A stretch of 10,616 nt of DNA. Origin: Paracoccaceae bacterium (GTDB lineage Bacteria; Pseudomonadota; Alphaproteobacteria; Rhodobacterales; Rhodobacteraceae). The stretch covers positions 1 through 10,616 of the forward strand of contig JABGTH010000179.1 of the NCBI GenBank assembly GCA_018647275.1, written 5' to 3'. This document shows, piece after piece, positions 7,030 through 10,616 of the stretch. Each line of letters opens with the position of its first letter. Position 1 is the stretch's first letter. The position numbers and the translations under genes were made by a program. The notes below the pieces were generated by a model. It did no database searches. It worked only from the letters and a program-made list of their open reading frames with translations, and had not been told where the DNA came from.

Positions 7030-7857
7030 TTATTTTTTGAGTGGTAGGATGGTTGTTTCTGCGTCTTCAGCCACGTCCGCGATCAACATGTGACCAGGGG
7101 AATGAGTGATGCAGAGTGGTAATTTCGCGTCCAACAATACGTTTTGTGGGGTTACGCCGCAGGCCCAATAGACGGGAACTTCGCCGTCTTTGACTTCAAC
7201 CGCGTCGCCCCAATCGGGTTGGGATAGATCGCCAATGCCAATGTTCGCAGGATCACCAATGCCGATGGGGGCACCGTGGGCCTGGGGATAACGCGCGCTG
7301 ATCTCGCGAGCTTGATCGACTTGATGTGCTGGGATCGGGCGCATCGTCACAACCATTTTGCCTGCAAAAGGACCCGCAGGTATAAGATCGATGTTGGATC
7401 GATACATAGGCACGTTTCGGCCCGTTTCCATGTGGCGCACAGGGATGCCGTTGCGCGCTAGTGCGTTCTCGAATGTAAAGGAACAGCCCAGTGCAACGGT
7501 GACAAAGTCGTCGGCCCAGAGGGCATTGATGTCATCCACCTCATCGGTCAAAGCGCCGTCTTTAAAGACGCGGTACTTTGAAACATCGCTACGGATGTCG
7601 ATGTCGGATCCAAGGGTGGGCAGAAACGGATCACCGCTGTCACTGACCCCTACAACAGGGCATGGTTTTGGATTGCGCTGACAGAACCGAAGAAAGTCCA
7701 ATGCAAATCGCTCAGGGAGAATTGCCAGGTTGCATTGGAGCTTTCCTGCAGCAAGGCCAGAAGTGTGCCCGCCATATGACCCAGTTCGAATTGCTGCTCG
7801 AACCTGCTGAGCAGATGCGGCTTTTAGATCAGAATATGCTGTGGTGTGTGAGGTCAT
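7030..7857 (-). CDS. DUF1445 family putative hydro-lyase / D-glutamate cyclase-like protein
   Basis: A 275-residue soluble protein matching the DUF1445 (UPF0317, YcsI-like) family in full length. Conserved blocks seen are GCSFTFENAL (124-133), GRNVPMYRSNI (146-156), MRPIP (172-176), HGAPIGIGDP (194-203), WACGVTPQ (231-238) and THSPGHM (251-257). Bacterial members are usually labelled 'putative hydro-lyase'. The family's mammalian mitochondrial relative DGLUCY converts D-glutamate to 5-oxo-D-proline, and B. subtilis ycsI lies beside the PxpABC 5-oxoprolinase genes. Lying first in an operon that ends with an oxoprolinase-type enzyme therefore fits a D-glutamate / 5-oxoproline role, though no assay supports it for this protein. 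The ATG at 7857 has only a weak AGGCG upstream. A 94-base gap separates it from lysR and probably holds the operon promoter. Confidence 0.88.
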   Translation of the reverse strand: MTSHTTAYSDLKAASAQQVRAAIRTGSYGGHTSGLAAGKLQCNLAILPERFALDFLRFCQRNPKPCPVVGVSDSGDPFLPTLGSDIDIRSDVSKYRVFKDGALTDEVDDINALWADDFVTVALGCSFTFENALARNGIPVRHMETGRNVPMYRSNIDLIPAGPFAGKMVVTMRPIPAHQVDQAREISARYPQAHGAPIGIGDPANIGIGDLSQPDWGDAVEVKDGEVPVYWACGVTPQNVLLDAKLPLCITHSPGHMLIADVAEDAETTILPLKK

Positions 7858-7896
7858 GATAAACGCCTATGCAGGGTAACTACTACAATCCACGGT

Positions 7897-7939
7897 TTTA
7901 TAAATTCATGCAAATTATCATTTTGTATCAACTATGATA
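7897..7939 (-). promoter_or_regulatory. candidate operon promoter with LysR-type dyad
   Basis: TATCAT (7916-7921) and ATGATA (7934-7939) form a 6-base inverted repeat separated by 12 bases, close to the T-N11-A geometry of LysR-type binding sites. Reading leftward, TATAAA (7902-7897) could be a -10 box. The dyad centre would then fall near -38, where a LysR activator contacts polymerase. No good -35 hexamer is present at the right spacing, which fits an activator-dependent promoter. The start site is inferred. Confidence 0.4.
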
Positions 7940-7951
7940 GATTTTATTGAT

Positions 7952-8836
7952 CTACCTTGGGTACGATGCATCCCAATCTAGCGCGACCTTACGCGCAATT
8001 TCGGAACTGTTTTCAACAAGAAAGTTGCGAGGCTCTGACAAATAGGAGGCCGTGAATGCCAATGGCCGAGGACGAAACCCCGGGTCAAATTCGACGATTT
8101 GGCCTGATTGCAAAAAATCATCAGCCAGCGCGCGAGGGTATGGGCCAACAGCGATTCCCGCAGCAATCATCTTTAAGCTGGCCGATAAGGATGCCGATGC
8201 AAAAACCCTTAAACGTGGCCCAATCCGCCGTGACAATTCCGACATCAATTCGCGGTAAGGACGCGTTTGACTGGAATAAGAAATAACGGGAATAGCGCTA
8301 AGGTCTGTTTCTTCATTTTGGGTCGAACGATACCAATGCAAATCAAAGGAAGGAAGCTCGACGTTCTCGACCGAGAATTCAGACACTGGCCCCATTAGAA
8401 AAACCAGATCCAAACGCCTTTCAAGCAACGCAGAACGCAGGTTTAAAGAGATGTCCACTGTAAGGTCGACGTTTACCCGAGGATATTGGTTGCTGAAAGC
8501 CTTTAGGAATTCAGGCAACCATGCCTGTGCAATCGTTTCAGATGCGCCAACCCGAAACAGCCCTTCCGTTTCAGAGGGGTTCGCAACGCGTTGTTTTATC
8601 TCTTCTTCAACAAACAGCATTTGTTCTGCGTATGATAAAAGAAGCGTACCGTGCTTGGTAAGCACAACATCGCCCTGACCGCGTTCAAAGAGGGGCACTC
8701 GCAGCTCGTCCTCAAGGTTGGAAATGCGCGTCGAAACTGCAGGCTGGGAAAGATGCAAGCGTTCGGCTGCTTTGCGAAAGCCACCAAGGCGCGCCACCCA
8801 AAGAAATGTCTTAATTTGATCAAAGGTCATGCCCAT
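7952..8836 (-). CDS. LysR-type transcriptional regulator
   Basis: A 294-residue regulator with the canonical N-terminal winged helix-turn-helix: FDQIKTFLWVARLGGF (5-20), then RKAAERLHLSQPAVSTRISN (21-40) and LEDELRVPLFER (41-52). The effector-binding domain covers about residues 90-290, and GLFRVGASETIAQAWLPEF marks its start. It lies directly upstream of the DUF1445-dctPQM-HyuAB genes and reads the same way, so it is the obvious candidate regulator; the inducer would be the substrate or a ring-opened product. The ATG at 8836 follows immediately after the TGA of an upstream broken reading frame. A second ATG two codons later (8830) is equally possible, as neither has a convincing Shine-Dalgarno. 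An 8-base dyad just upstream is a likely autoregulatory site. Confidence 0.92.
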   Translation of the reverse strand: MGMTFDQIKTFLWVARLGGFRKAAERLHLSQPAVSTRISNLEDELRVPLFERGQGDVVLTKHGTLLLSYAEQMLFVEEEIKQRVANPSETEGLFRVGASETIAQAWLPEFLKAFSNQYPRVNVDLTVDISLNLRSALLERRLDLVFLMGPVSEFSVENVELPSFDLHWYRSTQNEETDLSAIPVISYSSQTRPYRELMSELSRRIGPRLRVFASASLSASLKMIAAGIAVGPYPRALADDFLQSGQIVEFDPGFRPRPLAFTASYLSEPRNFLVENSSEIARKVALDWDASYPR

Positions 8837-8934
8837 TCATAATATTGATTGCTTGGCATTTAAATCAATAATTGAGACACTGGCGATATTCTTTCCGGTC
8901 TTGGCACCTTCGGAAGCTTCGAGAAGAAACGCAG
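8837..8934 (-). pseudogene. C-terminal tail of a lost oxidoreductase-like gene
   Basis: Reading leftward from about 8934, the minus strand encodes AFLLEASEGAKTGKNI, then a short tail ending in TGA at 8839-8837, immediately before the lysR ATG. The pattern A-x-L-x-E-A-x-x-G-A-K-T-G-K resembles the last helix of Gfo/Idh/MocA-type sugar dehydrogenases, though about 30 residues are too few for a firm family call. Homology to a different gene on the other strand starts exactly at 8935, so this piece ends at that same breakpoint. Stop and start codons in contact suggest it was once translationally coupled to lysR. Confidence 0.3.
8843..8870. promoter_or_regulatory. LysR-type dyad upstream of lysR
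   Basis: TATTGATT (8843-8850) and AATCAATA (8863-8870) form a perfect 8-base inverted repeat with a 12-base spacer, 7 to 34 bases before the lysR start. The size and AT-rich dyad form fit a LysR-family autoregulatory operator. It shares the outer TAT...ATA and the 12-base spacer with the dyad at 7916-7939 but is two bases longer per arm. Confidence 0.45.
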
Positions 8935-9285
8935 TGTAACATCTGGCAAGGGGATTTCCCTCGAAACAACACAGGCCAAGATGGTCATTTTGGAACCGCG
9001 CCCGCCGAGAGTTTTGAGGCAAACCCTTTTGGTCTTTACAATATGTCAGGCAATGTCTGGGAGTGGTGCGCGGATGCGTTTCGAGTTAGGCCGTTAAAGC
9101 AGGATGCAAAAATGCCCAACGCGGCTTCCGCTGCAAGGCAAGACAAGTTGCTTAAAGGTGGGTCCCACCTTTGTCATAAATCCTATTGTTACCGTTATAG
9201 GATCGCAGCTCGCACGGCAGCAACACCAGACAGTTCCACGGGACATATAGGATTTCGAGTAGTCCTGCCGGCCTTGTCGCGGTAA
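8935..9285 (+). pseudogene. formylglycine-generating enzyme (sulfatase-modifying factor) C-terminal fragment
   Basis: About 116 codons match the C-terminal part of formylglycine-generating enzyme, which oxidises a sulfatase active-site cysteine to formylglycine. Recognisable blocks are CNIWQGDFPRNNTGQDG from 8935, GLYNMSGNVWEWCAD, then KGGSHLCHKSYCYRYR and TPDSSTGHIGFRV near the end. Both catalytic cysteines are present (codons 9172-9174 and 9187-9189), matching the C-x4-C pair of the human enzyme, and the natural stop follows at 9283-9285. The N-terminal two thirds are missing: upstream of 8935 the frame runs about 21 codons without family similarity and has only a TTG as possible start. No sulfatase gene is in the window. 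It is a truncated remnant whose breakpoint coincides with the end of the oxidoreductase-like tail. Confidence 0.8.
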
Positions 9286-9326
9286 CTTTGACAGACGCGT
9301 CTCGTCAGACCTGCCGACCTTTGTCG
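9261..9326. repeat. imperfect ~20-base direct repeat
   Basis: AGTCCTGCCGGCCTTGTCG (9261-9279, inside the last codons of the FGE fragment) recurs as AGACCTGCCGACCTTTGTCG (9307-9326), differing by two substitutions and one inserted T. The spacing start to start is 46 bases. It could be a short local duplication at the end of the fragment; chance cannot be excluded. Confidence 0.4.
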
Positions 9327-9711
9327 AGCCAGAGGGCATGGGCTATTGGCCATTCGGGAACCTTTGCTGTTTCAAAGCCACACACTTTACAGTGCTGTCA
9401 TACAAACGAACATTAGCATCAGATTGCTGGCATAGCCTAAATCTATGCGCTCAATAATTGACGCCACTCAGTAAGAGCAGTGGCTCGGTTTCGCTTGAAA
9501 TTGAGGCGTGAATAGAGATGCAGTTGCCAAACAAAACTACCCCTAGATGAATTTACAAGGCCAATACTAAAGGGCCGATGTCCGTGACGCGGGGCCCTAG
9601 GATAGGGGGACCCGGTCCGTGGTCCTGCGGGTGAACTGTAGCGATTAGGCACAGTAACCCCTGATTAACTCTTTTTTGATCTGATGTTTCATTGTGGGTA
9701 GCGTTGTGGGT
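9286..9711. other. non-coding stretch with small repeats only
   Basis: No recognisable gene. The only open frame of note is a 69-codon minus-strand frame (9652-9443) with no family resemblance. A 6-base hairpin (GCATAG / CTATGC, 9430-9448) and a GC-rich patch near 9590-9620 with GGGCCC and GGACC-C-GGTCC palindromes are visible. The stretch ends in the TTGTGGGTAG repeats. Confidence 0.6.
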
Positions 9712-9713
9712 AG
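9692..9713. repeat. TTGTGGGTAG direct repeat pair
   Basis: TTGTGGGTAG occurs at 9692-9701 and again at 9704-9713, a 12-base period, immediately before an 8-T run and an AT-rich island. Short direct repeats of this GTGGGTA type are often seen at ends of integrated elements next to tyrosine integrase genes, where they may bind the integrase arm domain. No integrase is present here, so a relic attachment region is a guess. Confidence 0.4.
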
Positions 9714-9860
9714 ATATTTTTTTTAATATTATAATTATATTAAATTAAATACTTAATTGGTATACATGGCGGACAGACAGTCTGTCGAACTAATATTATA
9801 AATGTCTGATAAACATAATATAAATTATATTTTATAAAAATAATACCACGTTTTATACCA
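9714..9860. other. AT-rich island
   Basis: About 150 bases made almost entirely of A and T, with T and A runs and near-palindromic stretches such as AATATTATAATTATATT, in sharp contrast to the operon. It holds no credible gene and is interrupted only by the GACAGAC palindrome. It may be foreign DNA, a former promoter region, or a melted-origin-like segment; nothing here decides between these. Confidence 0.5.
9772..9786. promoter_or_regulatory. orphan operator-like palindrome
   Basis: GACAGAC and GTCTGTC form a perfect 7-base inverted repeat around a single A. The form matches operators bound by TetR-family repressors, which commonly contain ACAGAC...GTCTGT. No TetR gene or regulated gene is adjacent: the only nearby ATG frame on the plus strand runs 11 codons. 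If functional, its target has been lost. Confidence 0.35.
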
Positions 9861-9960
9861 CACCGCATTTAATTTTGAACCAATTTCACCTTAGTCGATC
9901 AATATCTGTTTAAACTCGTTTCAACCCTACCCTACACCTGTTTTTTCAATCACCAGACCA

Positions 9961-9979
9961 CACCCCCGGGGTATACCCC
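9961..9979. repeat. overlapping perfect palindromes CCCCGGGG and GGGGTATACCCC
   Basis: CCCCGGGG (9964-9971) shares its G-run with GGGGTATACCCC (9968-9979). The middle GGGG can pair with the C-run on either side, giving two mutually exclusive hairpins. It sits between the AT-rich island and the transposase fragment; function unknown. Confidence 0.5.
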
Positions 9980-10046
9980 ACTTTACGTATTAGGAGTCCC
10001 TGATCTTGTAGTAATATGGTTATGGACGAACCTTGTGGGTGGTATG

Positions 10047-10307
10047 GCGCAGAACGAAGTCCGACTTCAGCTTCACGCATTGGCCTACAATCTCGGTGTG
10101 TTCCTGCAAGGCACAGACCTTCCCGAGCAGATAGCCGATTGGTCGCTGACCAGCCTGCAAACTCGGCTGATCAAAATTGGCGCAAGGGTTGTGCGTCACG
10201 CCCGTGCAATCACCTTCCAACTCGCAGACGTTACAGTCAGTGGCGATCTATTCAACCACATCCTTGCGGCGATCCAACGGCTGCGCGCACCGCCGGTTCC
10301 TGAATGA
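10047..10307 (+). pseudogene. IS1380-family transposase, C-terminal fragment
   Basis: The plus-strand frame reads QNEVRLQLHALAYNLGVFLQ, then LPEQIADWSLTSLQTRLIKI, GARVVRHARAITFQLADV, and ends LAAIQRLRAPPVPE with a TGA. This is the characteristic C-terminal end of IS1380-family DDE transposases, whose full length exceeds 400 residues. About 86 residues remain. Similarity begins abruptly at 10047; the frame continues open upstream but into unrelated sequence, so the IS was cut there. The catalytic core is absent and the protein cannot be active. A GTG at 10035 gives an open frame but is not a native start. Confidence 0.8.
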
Positions 10308-10530
10308 GGCGTTAATGATGAAATCTGAACAAAAGCGGCTCGATAGGTCCACCAAAACGGGCGTCATCAACAATAAATTCCAAGCAATCCCGCCTTCAAG
10401 ACCAGAAGTCGTGCTCAGATGCCCGAACCACAGTACAGCTGGTCAAAAAAAGGTCGATCAGAGCCCATAATAGCAACAAGGTGGAACGAAGCGCGTTCTA
10501 CTTGGGAAATGTCGGCTTTATAGTCTTTGG
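10308..10530 (+). mobile_element. probable 3' non-coding tail of the IS1380-type element
   Basis: No gene is visible after the transposase stop. IS1380-type elements carry a non-coding stretch of a few hundred bases between the transposase stop and the right inverted repeat, and this segment fits that place. CTTGGGAAATGTCGGC (10501-10516) is a candidate right end, but the left end is lost and the repeat cannot be checked against its partner. The exact boundary is therefore uncertain. Confidence 0.35.
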
Positions 10531-10616
10531 TCAATTAATTTGTCTCAACCACTCTGTTGCGATGGCGAGTTGAATCCACGCTTTATAGCTGATTAAATTT
10601 ACGAAATAATAGGGAT
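10531..10616 (-). CDS. possible transposase C-terminal end, cut by the window edge
   Basis: A minus-strand frame is open from the window end to a TGA at 10533-10531, reading SYKAWIQLAIATEWLRQIN at its C-terminus. An aromatic-rich ending of the form A-W-I-x-L-A-x-x-x-x-W-L-R is common in IS4/IS5-type transposases. Only about 27 residues are visible, so this is a suggestion rather than a call; it fits the setting beside the IS1380 fragment. Confidence 0.3.
   Translation of the reverse strand, partial: PYYFVNLISYKAWIQLAIATEWLRQIN

Noticed and set aside
8865..9461. TCAATAATTGA occurring at 8865-8875 and 9451-9461
   Set aside because: An 11-base repeat of AT-rich sequence is expected by chance in a window this size.
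9443..9652. 69-codon minus-strand open frame starting with GTG
   Set aside because: Its product is rich in Arg, Pro and Ser and has no family resemblance; there is no ribosome binding site and it lies in a stretch of debris.
9801..9836. Short ATG frame (MSDKHNINYIL) after the orphan palindrome
   Set aside because: Only 11 codons in an AT-rich stretch, with no ribosome binding site.
10177..10470. 97-codon plus-strand open frame overlapping the transposase fragment
   Set aside because: Overlaps the recognisable IS1380 transposase end in another frame and shows no homology pattern.
1..10616. CRISPR arrays, rRNA or complete tRNA genes
   Set aside because: No regularly spaced repeats longer than about 12 bases, no rRNA-like sequence, and no complete tRNA cloverleaf was found on either strand.

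Overview
The window looks like an accessory region of an alphaproteobacterial chromosome or large replicon, most likely Rhodobacterales / Roseobacter group. This rests on protein style, the TRAP transporter, and an IS1380-type transposase fragment; no rRNA or complete tRNA is present to confirm it. Every intact gene lies on the minus strand. They form one leftward block from about 8836 to 363, and both flanks hold broken genes and mobile-element debris.

In transcription order the core is: a LysR-type regulator (8836-7952); a DUF1445 / D-glutamate cyclase-like 'putative hydro-lyase' (7857-7030); a three-part TRAP transporter with periplasmic binding protein DctP (7006-5969), small permease DctQ (5898-5335) and large permease DctM (5330-4047); and a 1204-residue fused HyuA-HyuB protein of the 5-oxoprolinase/hydantoinase family (3977-363). 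Gaps between the last five genes are 4 to 71 bases, so they read as one operon. The family combination suggests uptake of a small anionic nitrogen compound such as 5-oxoproline (pyroglutamate), D-glutamate or a related lactam, then cyclisation or ring opening in the cytoplasm to feed glutamate metabolism. The mammalian DUF1445 homologue interconverts D-glutamate and 5-oxo-D-proline, and in Bacillus subtilis a DUF1445 gene lies beside the unrelated 5-oxoprolinase PxpABC. Substrate and stereochemistry here are inferred. Dyads with 12-base spacers lie just upstream of lysR and in the lysR-DUF1445 gap and are candidate LysR sites. A strong hairpin between dctP and dctQ probably raises binding-protein expression relative to the membrane subunits.

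Left flank (1-410): the remains of a plus-strand primase-polymerase gene, with a one-base frameshift and an abrupt end just after its catalytic I-D-V-D motif. It is joined directly to the 3' end of the HyuAB gene, so the last ~15 residues of HyuAB are read from the antisense strand of the dead primase. A 16-base match to a tRNA 3' end lies just outside it.

Right flank (8840-10616): a minus-strand oxidoreductase-like C-terminal tail ends right at the lysR start. It is followed by the C-terminal third of a formylglycine-generating enzyme with both active-site cysteines, then about 750 bases of non-coding sequence with an AT-rich island and several small repeats. Last come the C-terminal end of an IS1380-family transposase and a possible second transposase tail cut by the window edge. 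The catabolic operon thus sits intact between recombination scars on both sides.
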